Origin: Icerya purchasi
Taxonomy: Eukaryota; Arthropoda; Insecta; Hemiptera; Monophlebidae
NCBI GenBank assembly: GCA_039619475.1
Contig: CM077115.1
Location: 488,085,352-488,149,351, forward strand
Direction: 5' to 3'
DNA: 64,000 nt
Positions 32,196 through 42,588 of the stretch are shown here, in pieces. The translations under genes were made by a program, and so were the position numbers. The notes beneath the pieces were generated by a model. That model had not been told where the DNA came from and ran no database searches. It saw nothing but the letters and a program-made list of their open reading frames with translations. Positions within the stretch are counted from its first letter, which is position 1. Each line of letters opens with the position of its first letter.

Positions 32196-33690
32196 GTCTT
32201 TTCAAATTTCAATTCTCTAGGCCTAATATTTGATAAAAAACTTTCCTGGCGCTCTCACATAGCTGAGCTCAAAACCAAGTGCCTAAAATCCTTGTCCATC
32301 CTGAAATATCTATCAAATTACAAGTACAATATAAACCCAAAATTACTTCTTACAATCTACAGATCGATTATCCTTTCACGAATCAATTACGGGTGCCAGG
32401 TGTACTCCTCAGCCGCTAAAAGTGTGCTAAGATCCTTAGATCCTATACATTCTGCTGCCCTCCGGTCTATCCTTTCTGCTCATACTTCTTCTCCGGTTAT
32501 AAGTTTGTATGCACTGGCAGGTTGTCCCCCGCTGTCCTACTATAGGAAGTACTATAACTTTAAAGAAATGAGCACCCTCCTTAGTAGTACCAAAACCCCG
32601 ACAACATCTCCTAATATGAGGTTTGGGAATGACCCAGTGCCCGAACTTTTTTCGGTTATGGGTCGTTTCCAAATCTTTTCAATCCCAAGAACTCTGCCAG
32701 ACTTCGCAGCAACCGCACCACCTTGGAGTCAGCCAATCATAAACATCAACATATCGCAGACAAAATTTAACAAAGCACAATACCCCCCAAACATAGCACA
32801 AATAGCAACAAATATCATAGCGAGCTACACAGATCATGCATGCCTCTACACAGATGGAGCGAAGGCAATAGGTTATCAGTCACCGGCGGCATGCTCCTTC
32901 GAAGTCTCAGGGGCAGCAGAGTCAGTTAGACTGCACGATTGCTGTACAGCACTGGACGCTGAAATATACGCGATAGTCTTTTGCATCCAACACTATACCG
33001 ATAGCAACCCCCAGTCCCAAAAGGCCCTACTCATAACTGACTCTCTAAACTCCCTTCAACTCATCTCGGGGATTAAATCCAACAACCCTTTGGTAAGGAA
33101 GGTCCATTACCTATTATACAGGTTATCACATTTAAACTCCGAATATGGGTGCCGGCTCATGTTGGGATTCCAGGCAATGAGCGTGTCAATCGAGCAGCTT
33201 AGGCGACATTGTTCTCTCCAATGCCACACAAACCCCCTCTTCCCCCTACACTGGCTCATTTATTTATGCAGCAAACTGGAGAAGAATGGCAACAGGAATG
33301 GAGATCTTCAAGTACGTTTCTCCGAAGCGTAAAAACAACCACGGAGCCTTGGTGGCCCATAGCCGGAGTTTCCCGCAGAGATTTTTCTGTCCTCAATCGT
33401 CTCCGAATAGGACATACAACCCTCTCACACGGCTACATATTCACGAGCCAGGTACCCCCAAATGTCTGCCCCTTTTGTAGTCAACCGAGCGCCCCATCCA
33501 CCTATCACCTACTTCTCGAATGTCCCTCTTTTGCAGTACCACGATCCATGCACTTCACCACTTCGTCTAGTTCTACGATACTGTCAAATGCTCCGCCCGC
33601 GGTCGGAGCTGTATTAGCTTACATGCGGAGCAGCGATCTGTACTATCAAAGAAATACGAAGTAGAATAAATAAAAACAGACGAGTTTCGT
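32196..33690 (+). pseudogene. I-type non-LTR retrotransposon, 5'-truncated, frameshifted (copy 1)
   Basis: Begins with SLGLIFDKKLSWRSHI near 32,215, the segment after the RT active site. A 346-codon frame (32,292-33,332) includes LSRINYGCQVYSSA and an RNase H domain with YTDGAK, DAEIYA and TDSLNS. Near 33,140 the frame shifts: WVPAHVGIPGNERV is read in another frame and ends at TAG. A third frame (33,209-33,664) carries NRLRIGHTTLSHGY and the zinc finger C-P-F-C...H-x4-C (CPFCSQPS, HLLLECP). It is related to the 2.7-4.5 kb element over the whole length. No poly(A) tail is evident; ATAAATAAAAA follows at 33,666. Confidence 0.8.
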
Positions 33691-34680
33691 TAATAAAACA
33701 TGATAATGTACTGCGAAGATAAAATAGAATCTTATTAGTTTACAATTTTTATAAAAATAGAAGCCAAATGATATTTAAAAAAAGTACAGTGAGAAAGATG
33801 CGGTGCGTGCAAAAAGAAAGAGATCGCATGAGGGTTGCTCAAGTTAATGCGCATGTAAGAAAGAGCAGCAGCGGCGAGGAAAAGCAACGAAGTATATAGT
33901 ATACGCGTCACGCACACACAAGCAAATAGCGAGCGGCGACGGAGAGGAGGCATGAGGGCATGACGTCACACCGTTTCTGTCACGGCATAATAGAGGAACG
34001 TTAAGTAGATAAAAATCCAACCCTCTTTTTCGATGTAAGTTCTTTGATGAAAACTGGTAAGTTCAGATCACAGATATCAGCGTAATATTATAATTGCGGA
34101 AATTCCGGAAACGAGATACAATAATGAAGATAACTGTGACTCAGAAGGACACACAACTATAATGTAAATAATTATTCCCTCTGGTTTTTGAATATTTTTT
34201 ATCAATTCATAAACAAAAAATAATTTAAGGGCGTTGACCTAGCGCTACACGGTTAAAGGATTCCGGATGCAGTAGCGCGATTCAGAAGCCTCTGTTCGGA
34301 CCAAAAGGTTCCTTAATAACTGCGCATAATTCCACCATGGCACCGACCGCCGCATAAATGGAGTTAACGCGTAAAATTATTGAATATTGATTAAAAAAAT
34401 GATTGTACGTATTCGCGTGTTAGTGCGCATGTACGAAATGATCGAAATCCAATAAATATGGAAGTCGCACAGCTCGCGAATTGTGCAACAGTTTGCTTCC
34501 ACGATCCGTACAATAAACTTATACAGTTACACAGATTAAGGTGATAAAATAAACAAAAACCGATCTCGACGTATTTAAAGAATCATGTAAAATTCTTTTT
34601 ATTTCGCGGACTCTACAAGGTTATTATACAATTCATGGAATAAACAAAAATGTTACGCAATTCATGAAATGTGCGATTTA
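33691..34680. other. Non-coding, with a G/A-rich CpG-containing block
   Basis: 33,780-33,970 is purine-rich with many CpG and contains TGACGTCA at 33,961, very unlike its neighbours. I cannot tell whether it is an element end or a regulatory segment. The rest is featureless. It recurs at 49,634-50,623. Confidence 0.35.
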
Positions 34681-34689
34681 ATATTACAC

Positions 34690-34728
34690 GAAATATACAT
34701 ATATACATACATATATATATACATATAC

Positions 34729-34762
<34 letters not shown>

Positions 34763-34812
34763 GTATATATATGTATGTGTGTGTATATATATATATTTAT
34801 TTATTTATTTAT
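34690..34812. repeat. (TA)n/(TATG)n/(TTTA)n compound microsatellite (copy 1)
   Basis: ATATACAT blocks, pure TA, then TGTGTG and ATTT repeats. The identical array is at 50,633-50,755, including each interruption. Such arrays normally change length quickly. Confidence 0.9.
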
Positions 34813-35879
34813 CTTAGGCATTTACATATAATGATACATAAATATGAATGTATAGGTGTGAAAAAATTAACGCTTTCGTCATAATTTATTTATTTAGTTT
34901 TTAAAGATGTGGTCGTACCACTATATTTAAAATAAGCACTGTGTCAAATATTCGGACTTTTTTAAAGTAAAATTTCGAAGTTTCTTTCGGAATATCATTT
35001 TAAAATTAAAATTGAGGCGCTGACGTTTGAACGTTCTTAGTTAATCTTAAATTCTGTAGAGAACCTTGAACAGTTTTAATAAATATTTATAGCTGTAATT
35101 TTCTAACTTGAGAACATTAACGCAGGTTGCTCTAGAGCTGAAACTGAAGTTGCAACTTTCACAACACCTACCGTGATCGGAATTACGTTTTAATAATAAA
35201 ATAGGCAATTTTTATTTTGCTATTTTATGGAATTATTTTGTATTATTTTCTACCGAAATAATTTTACTGATAATCTTGTTCGCGATCCGTGAGCCGCATT
35301 TTCAATAACGGTCTCAAAATGGAAAAGATTACGATGTTTTCGGAAATGTCGATATTACAAAAAATTTATTTTCTTCATTTTTTTTTTAAGATACAAGGAA
35401 TGCACTTTGAATAATTCGATTAAATAAAAATGTGTAAATTTGTTTAAACGAAAAAAATAAGAAACAATTAACCGTTATACATCGACAAATCATCTGCCTG
35501 AATGGTTTGTACGTAACAATTTCGACGTACTTTGAATACGAATTAATTTTAAAACACCTTAGTAATCGAAGCTAACAATTTGCGAAGAAATTAATTATCG
35601 CTGGAATTTGAAGAACCTGATCTGAAATCACGAAATACCGGTAATATCTTAAATTGATAATTCAAAATAAATCGAAAATTCTCCCCATAACTTATTTCTC
35701 TAGGGTTTTAATTTCGTTTAAACTACAATAATTAAATACTCAGTTAAGGTAGCGTTGATAACCAATAATTTTAAAATTGGAATTATTAAATCGTTTTAAT
35801 AGTGATTTCGTAATTTCGTTCATCGGGCACGAATTTCGATTATTATTTAGTAATACATTTTGCAGAGCCGAGCCATTTT
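34813..35879. other. Non-coding stretch
   Basis: No frame, repeat or RNA signal I can support. It recurs at 50,756-51,822. Confidence 0.4.
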
Positions 35880-36740
35880 TATTTATTCTGGAACATCCTC
35901 ATATATAGGGGAATTCCAATCGCCACCAATAATATAGAGGGATGCAGAGAAGGAATTAAAAAATAAAAATAAGGAAAAGTCATTCAAATTACAATTAGGA
36001 GAAATATATATATATATATACTGAAAAAAAGTTATAAGAGGACATGTTGTTACTAGTCGGAATTGAAAAATGTGCACAGGGTTCAAGTTCGGAGAATACT
36101 GAGAGGAAAAGTTCAAGCTGTGATATTGATAAAATTAATGTCCGTATTACAATAGAGAGATGGTTATAGTATTGGATAAAGTTAAAGGCAGCAAATTATC
36201 CTAATGTTTTATTTTACAAACTAAGAAAATTTCTGTGGAAGAGGGAATTTTCGAAGTTTAGATGAAATGGAAATGGTTTTGTTGCGAAAGAAAGTCTAGA
36301 AAGCTGTCGATAAGGACTTTCCGTCACCGGATGAGATGGTTTGTAATTAGATGTAGTATTAAATGCCCAACCAGTAGTTGGAGCGGAAAGACGATTAGAA
36401 CGAAGAGGGTGAAAGTGAATAGAAGGTGTTATGTGTGTCCTTTTATTTGGAGTTGATAAACTGTTAGAGGAAGGGTTCATGACCTGAGGTAGACTGCTTG
36501 CTCAATCTGCAAATGAAAACGCGGGGTGATAAGTGGAACCTTTTTTAATTTTATTGGTTTCGAAGAGAGAGATATTTTCAAATGACTTTATCTTCTTGAC
36601 GTCCTTCTGCCGTGTCCATTCAGGGCATTCTCAGTCTGATAAGAAATGATTTCCCTTGCAGTTACGACAAACACGAGGGCGTGATAGTTGCCAGACAGAG
36701 GTGTCCCGTTCAGACAGAATATCCTGCTGCCGTACATTGA
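35880..36740 (-). pseudogene. I-type element ORF1 (gag-like) remnant with CCHC knuckle (copy 1)
   Basis: On the minus strand around 36,690-36,640 the reading is RVCRNCKGNHFLSD, then a stop, then ECPEWTRQKDVKKIKS. The spacing C-x2-C-x4-H-x5-C, followed by P-E-W-x-R-Q-K, is the last zinc knuckle of the nucleic-acid-binding ORF1 protein of I-type elements. A Ser/Pro/Asn-rich tail (NPSSNSLSTPNKR) follows in the 36,214-36,480 frame, typical of the region after the knuckles. A short TA run at 36,005-36,020 interrupts it. ORF2 is not seen next to it. Confidence 0.6.
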
Positions 36741-37179
36741 AATTTGAAAAAAAAATCACTTACGCTTAATGTTCGTAACTGATTCGCAAAAAAAAAAATA
36801 AAATAAAAAAAAACAAAGCATCTGCGCCGATATTTTTTATAAACTTACACTGGACTTCATTTCATAAAGAAATGTTTAAATTCAAAATTTTTTGTATGCT
36901 TCAGTTATTATAGTGGAAGAACGAAATAAAAAACGGAAAATTCCGTAATAAGACGTCAAAACTACGGTTACCACGAGGCATTGTTGTAATCTTCCCTACA
37001 GACGCTTCAAATTTAGGCAAGATCGTGAAACAGCGAAATGCAGTAAACTAACTTACCGGCCAAATGCGCGTTATGCAGTGGACTGCAAATATCAAACCAT
37101 CATGGCTGTCCAGTTTATAAAAAAAATAAAATAAAAACATTCGATACCAAAATCGTTGGAGGAATATAGACGACAATAA

Positions 37180-38780
37180 GTGATGCAGAGGGAAAAGGAT
37201 ACTTTTTTTCATCTTTCTCCACAGAAAATAAAAACAAACCGTACCAAGCTACCGCCATCCTATGCAAATATTACACGAAAACGGAACGTATTAAGTATAT
37301 CAAAACTTCCATACATCTCTGGGGAAGTACAAATATCTGAATGTTTAACTTCTTTTCTTACAGAATTCAGACTGATCATCACTCCTCCAGTAGCTTTTCT
37401 CACTAGGGTAATTGACGTGAGGTTGCAAAATCGAAAATCACTACCTCCACCATGGTCGCCTAAATATCACTAGCAATAATCCTACGAAATACGAATGGCG
37501 TACAAAATAAGAAAATAGATTTGACCATTTCTTCAAGCAAAAACGAATAGTTACCGCCCTTATAATTAAAACGCACTTGACAATGATTATCCCAAGTTCT
37601 CCGATTATTTCACATACAACCGTACTTATGACGGAACCGCCCACAGTGGGGCAGCAGTACCAGTCAAAAAATTAAACAAAACGTTTTCTCCCTATCACGG
37701 ACGCTGCATCAGAAACACAAATAACTATTACATTGAGTAGCTCGTCAGGCGACATAACAGTGTCACTTATATGGACTGTCTTTCTTCATAGTGCCATACT
37801 TAATTCCTGAGCGTCGGCGACTACCTATTCGTGCATCTCAGCTGTACAGACACGGAGGCACATAGTGTTCATGGCAATTATTATATGCAACGCAGGTGTA
37901 CACACGCAAGACTACACATTCGGAACAGATAGTAATCGTTTGATTTATCGATATACAAATGCAGTCCCGTGTGTGTCTGCTGTGCACTGACCTAGCGCAC
38001 ATATATATGATGTTGTACGTGGTGGTTTTCCATTGCCTTCCACGTGATTATTAGCGAGTATTTTTTAATTTTAATTCTTTGTAATAAGTTCTATCGTCGC
38101 CCTGGATCGAACCCGTGACCTCCGTAACGGAAGTCAAACACTCTAGCAACTAGGCTATTGCGACAACTGTCTACGGGTTATAAAATAGAAGATGATAAAT
38201 TTAAATCGCATTTCACGAACGTGGGCAATAAGTTTATATACGGTAGTGAGACAACGCAAAACGTATACGGTCTGGGGATCCAGATTAAGAAATCAGGGGT
38301 ACATTAAAATGTATTACATAATCAGAACTGTCAATTCATAGCGCTAAAGGAAGTACCGATATCCTCTCATTGTAATAGACCACCCGATATAAACTCATCA
38401 CCGATCAAGATATTTTCTCTTCGTGAAGTTAAGTAGGAAATAAAGAAAATTCCTAATAACAAAGCTCCCGCATACAACAGAGTAATCGATGATATAATTC
38501 AGCACTTACATTTGTTTTATTTCCGAATTTCTTATTTTATTACAGCCGCCTGGGAAAAGTGGGTAAAAATATCGATCTTAAGATCATATTCACCTGTTAC
38601 CCAAGTAAATTTATATAGCCTATTATGTATACGTCGAAGGTAATGGAGAGCGTCGAACTGAACGATTCAGGAGGCCAACCTTTCATGACAATTCCAAGTT
38701 CTCAGTTAGTGACTTCTTTTTATGATCACTTCTTTAGTGGACCAACACTGTTTACAATTTCACGTCCTGTTATTAATCTA
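37180..38780 (+). pseudogene. Old Jockey-type element split by a SINE (copy 1)
   Basis: The frame at 37,180-37,473 ends with SECLTSFLTEFRLIITPPVA and FLTRVIDVRLQ, the helical C-terminus of Jockey ORF1. After it, shifted frames read ALIIKTHLT (endonuclease E-T-H-L-T block, about 37,550), then TYDGTAHSGAAVPVKK (about 37,630), the A-H-G-G-x-A-I-I-I-K block of Jockey endonucleases. The SINE at 37,985-38,168 interrupts the element. RT block 1 follows near 38,440 (IPNNKAPAYN, for L-P-N-K-K-A-P-G-x-D) and AAWEKWVKISIL near 38,550 (for F-P-x-x-W-K-x-A-x-I). The sequence fades out near 38,780. There are many stops; it is much older than the Jockey insertion 600 bp downstream. Confidence 0.6.
37985..38168 (-). 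mobile_element. tRNA-derived SINE (family 2), nested in the old Jockey element (copy 1)
   Basis: On the minus strand from 38,168: GCAATAGCCTAGTTGCTAGAG (A box) and GGGTTCGATCCAGG (B box), then AAGGCAATGGAAAACCACC at about 38,046-38,024. It is homologous to 27,111-27,285 throughout. It sits between the endonuclease and RT remnants of the Jockey element, so it inserted after the Jockey element did. Confidence 0.65.
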
Positions 38781-39358
38781 ATATAAATTTCTGGATAGTT
38801 CTTAACAGGTAAAATAGAAAAGGTATCTGTCCATGACGATCGTGTTAATAAGTCGATAATAAAGCTTTCGACTATTGTTCATTTTTTATTTATTTTTAAG
38901 AAACTTTTTTTTTTTTTTGTTTCAAAATAAAAATAAATGAAATCATTTTAAGAGCATAGAATATGATAATAGTAAGTTGTTAATAGGGTTTTACCACGAG
39001 TCACCTTCTTTCGAGCGCGATTTTTCGGGCGCAGGCGAACTCAGACCTTTTTACAGACTACCTATGGTGATTTTCAGGTATCGTCCATTAAACATTATCA
39101 TCTGTGTTAGTGAGAAATACGAGTTAATCAGAAATTCCACCCAAAAAATACCGTTCTTTGTTAACGATTTAGTTTTTCCGTGAGTATAGCGTATTATACA
39201 TGCATACATATATATAATCACCAAACACATATTTTACGTCATTTTATTGGGTTATTCACCTTTTTTTTTAAAATATTTTCTATTTTTTTTTGAAGCAACG
39301 ACTTCAGCGTGAAATAAAGATAAACAGACTTTTGCGATATAAATTTAAGAGTTTTGTT

Positions 39359-39372
39359 AAGTGATACAAAAC
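39359..39372. repeat. Target-site duplication, left (Jockey insertion, copy 1)
   Basis: AAGTGATACAAAAC, repeated directly after the poly(A) at 41,450-41,463. It is present once, inverted, at 62,978-62,991. Confidence 0.9.
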
Positions 39373-41449
39373 TCTCAAAGTAAAACTTAAAACATCCTTG
39401 GATTTGGAAATCCAATGCCAACAGTTCCTTGAAGCTGTAAGGGGAGCAGCTGTGAAGGCTACTCCTACTCCTACAATATGTACGCGTCAAAGAATATGTT
39501 ATCCTGTTGCAATTAGGCAACTTTTAAAAGATAGACGTGTTGCGAGGCGGATATGGCACAATTCTCATAATCCTGTTGATAAAAATATATTTAATCAACT
39601 TAGTAATAAGCTAAATAGAATCATCAAAAATATCAAGCAAAAATCAATGGAAGATTATCTGGAAAATCTTAGTGTAGAAGCAGACAAAGATTATTCTTTG
39701 TGGAAAGCAACCCGTCGGCTCCAAAGACCAGTTAAACGTATTCCTCCTCTTAAGGATAAATCTGGGAACTGGATAAGAAAGGAGGATGAGAAAGCTGAGC
39801 TATTTGCTAGATATCTCTACGAAACATTTATGCCACATAATATTAGGAGTAATATCACGCCACAAATAACATTGCTACCTGAGCAACAGATTAAGTTTTG
39901 CTCGCCTTATGAAGTAGCAGTACAAATCGACACAAACATCAATCCCAATAAATCGCCTGGTATTGATGGAATTTCTCCCAAAGTGCTATGCGAACTCTCC
40001 CGTAAAGGAATAGTTCTTTTAACCTATTTGTTTAACGCTTGCTTTCGTCTCCGGCATATACCAGAATGCTTCAAGACTGCACAAATAATTATGATAAAGA
40101 AACCAAATAAACCGGACGAGGAAGTGGAGTCATACAGGCCCATTTCTCTACTGCCTTCAATTTCAAAATTATTTGAAAAATTATTACTGAAGAGAATTCA
40201 GCAGTTCACAGAAGTCAAGCTACCGAATGAACAGTTTGGCTTCCGATGTAATCATTCCACTACACAACAGATACATCGTGTGTGATCAGTAATTAGTAAC
40301 GCCCTTGAGGAAAAAAAATACTGCTCAGTAGTATTTCTAGATGTCGCCCAGGCATTCGATCGGGTATGGCATGAAGGATTAATGTCTAAACTTAGTAGTT
40401 GCTTACCAGCTAATTACGTCTGGCTGCTACGATCGTACCTGTCCGGTAGGAAGTTCCGCGTTTCCCACGAGGAAGAAAAATCCAGCTTCTACGACATACA
40501 AGCCGGGGTGCCTCAGGGTAGTGTTCTCGGTCCCTTGCTTTACCTTATGTTCACTGCTGATGTTCCAAAAATTGAAGGTACTACGCTTGCTATGTTCGCC
40601 GATGATACCGCAATTCTTGCTGTCGCTAACACACAAGTAGAGGCCAATTGTATACTACAAGACGCGCTTGACAAGACGGTCTTGTGGATGCAGAATTGGA
40701 AAATCAAGTTAAACGAGGCAAAATCAGTTCATGTCACCTACGGAATGCGTCCGATTGACACACATCAGGGTGTTTACATCAATGGTAAACAGATACCAAC
40801 ATCCGCCTCAGCTAAATATCTAGGCATGCACCTAGACACAAGGTTAACCTGGAAGTCCCATATTACGGCCAAGGCCGATCAAATTAGTGCCAGAATTCGC
40901 CAACTTTATTGGCTATTAGGACATAACTCGAAGTTAAGTCTGTATCATAAAAGGCTGATTTACCTTACTATGATAAAACCGATTTGGACCTACGGTTCGG
41001 AACTCTGGGGATGTGCTGCAACTTCAAATCGTGCAATCATCCAGAGAGCGCAGAACAAAGTTGTACGCTTGATCACAAGAGCTAGGTGGTTCCAGCGTAA
41101 CGATGATTTACATCGGGATCTGCAGTTGAAGAATGTGGATGAAACAATTCGCGATTCTGCATTTCGGCATCAACAGCGTCTAGTAGCTCATGTAAATATA
41201 GAAGCACAAAAATTGCTGATTACGAGAACTCGTAGGCTGCAGCGGCTTAAACCGCATGATCTACTGCATTTGTAAACTATATATATCATGTACTAGTAGG
41301 GCATACCACTGGGCTATGCTTCTACATTATTATGTTTCTTTTCGTATTTAAATAATGTCTCTATAATTATTACTTATTTAAGATCCTTATTTTCTTAAGA
41401 TTGTAATATAAAATAAAAAAAAAGAAAAAAAAAAAAAAAAAAAAAAAAA
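39373..41449 (+). mobile_element. Jockey-type non-LTR retrotransposon, 5'-truncated (copy 1)
   Basis: Insertion of about 2.08 kb between 14-bp target-site duplications, ending in an A-rich tail of about 35 bases (41,412-41,449) that starts with AATAAA. It retains the ORF2 linker, the whole RT and the C-terminus; the endonuclease and ORF1 are lost by 5' truncation. It lies in repeat X in the plus orientation. Confidence 0.9.
39398..41275 (+). pseudogene. Jockey reverse transcriptase with a single nonsense codon (copy 1)
   Basis: One reading frame from 39,398 to TAA at 41,273-41,275, broken only by TGA at 40,283-40,285; the two halves (295 and 297 codons) are in the same register. RT blocks in order: INPNKSPGIDGI, SYRPISLLPSISKLFEKL, NEQFGFR, then past the stop FLDVAQAFDRVWHEGL (first catalytic Asp, around 40,336), GVPQGSVLGPLLY and FADD (40,595-40,606, catalytic pair), then KYLGMHLDTRLTW. 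The C-terminal tail has GSELWGCA and RNDDLHRDL. No RNase H domain, as expected for Jockey. Apart from the TGA all catalytic residues are present, so this was a recent insertion. Confidence 0.85.
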
Positions 41450-41463
41450 AAGTGATACAAAAC
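41450..41463. repeat. Target-site duplication, right (Jockey insertion, copy 1)
   Basis: AAGTGATACAAAAC directly after the poly(A); the first A bases are ambiguous with the tail, so the duplication is 13-14 bp. Confidence 0.9.
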
Positions 41464-41599
41464 GGACGAAGATGATTAATATTAATAATCGGTCAAATGC
41501 ATTATCGGTTCTTTTCATTTTTTTTTTTTTTTTGTTAATGTATAGTCAGCCGTATTTAAAAAATTACAAACTATCAACTCTACGTCATTTAAAGTGTAA

Positions 41600-41911
41600 C
41601 ATAACTGGATCGAATTTGCTTCTGATACCTTTCTTTTTCATTCGTATATAGCAAGTTTATTTGAGAATAGGTTCATCGAAGTTTCTTCTGTTATCTATGA
41701 ATTTAATTGTATATTTAATTCCTGGACGAATTTACCTGAGTTGCAAAAAAATATCGAAAAAGACAAACAAAAATGTTTAACCACTTCATTTCCAATTCAA
41801 ATAAACGAAATGTATGAATTCCAGTATTTAATTTTTAAAAAACTTGATTTATATAATTTCTTTATTATATTGTTACTGTTTGTTAAAAAAACAAAAGGCG
41901 GAACAACGTGA
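41600..41911 (+). other. Unrecognised open frame at the edge of repeat X (copy 1)
   Basis: 103 codons from a stop at 41,597 to TGA at 41,909, with no ATG near the start. It reads FLFHSYIASLFENRFIEV early and ends in a hydrophobic LYNFFIILLLFVKK. The first third is conserved in frame in the inverted X copy (minus strand, 62,207-62,330). It could be a decayed element ORF or an exon fragment; I do not recognise it. Confidence 0.3.
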
Positions 41912-42577
41912 TTTGATAGAAATGGTTTTACACTGAAAAATGATTTTTAATCCCTTTATTTACTTACCTGATTTAACAAATTAGATTAACTTCTTTAACA
42001 ATGCAGGAGCAATTTTAAAGGTCGCAGTTAAAACGTCGGAAGATATGAAATAAAAGACGTAAATTAATGATTTGTAAACATTTCGTGTTTTATAAAAATG
42101 TTTCACTTTTTCTTTTTAATTAAATGAACTATTAGGATGAAATAGTTCCATAAATGAAACTGATACTAATTGTATCGTTTGTTTTCATGCATCTGAGTGT
42201 TATATCCTTTTTTATGATTTTCTTAAAAAATTGAAATTAGAAATATGTTTTTTTAATAACTAGGGGTTTTTTTTCTATGACGGAGCCTGTCCCTTCAACA
42301 AAATTTTTATTTAAACAGTCGAATAATGTTTCTTTACACTTATCAAAATTAAAGTACAAAAACTTCTATAAGAAATATTTTCCACCTTTTCTCTTACAAT
42401 TTAGGTTTCATGTGTTATTTCGGGAATATTGAAACAAATGCAAGGTTTGAAAGATTCTTTTTTACTGTTTCTATTACAATTTTTACGAAAATTAGATAAT
42501 CAGTCCAGTGCTTTGAAAATCAAAAATTTTCATAAACGAATTTAAAAGAAAAAAAAAAAAGAGGTCAGCCAGGCAGG

Positions 42578-42588
42578 ATGTTTTATGT
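42578..42588. repeat. Target-site duplication, 3' side of the RTE element (copy 1)
   Basis: ATGTTTTATGT adjoining the GAAGAAG end of the RTE on its 3' side. Its partner on the 5' side is only at 62,002-62,012, beyond the end of the second duplication unit. Confidence 0.85.

Larger units (their letters stand above)
39013..41775 (+). repeat. Repeat X, copy 1, interrupted by a Jockey insertion
   Basis: The flanks of the Jockey element (39,013-39,358 and 41,464-41,775) together align, in inverted orientation, with 62,165-63,323. One edge carries TCGGGCGCAGGCGAACTCAG; the other fades near AAAAAGACAAAC at 41,765. Without insertions X is about 0.7 kb. The element type is unknown: no TIR, poly(A) or LTR defines it. 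Confidence 0.75.

Noticed and set aside
36262..36456. Basic, Cys-containing plus-strand frame (also 52,205-52,399)
   Set aside because: Antisense to the I-type ORF1 tail; the zinc knuckle is on the minus strand.
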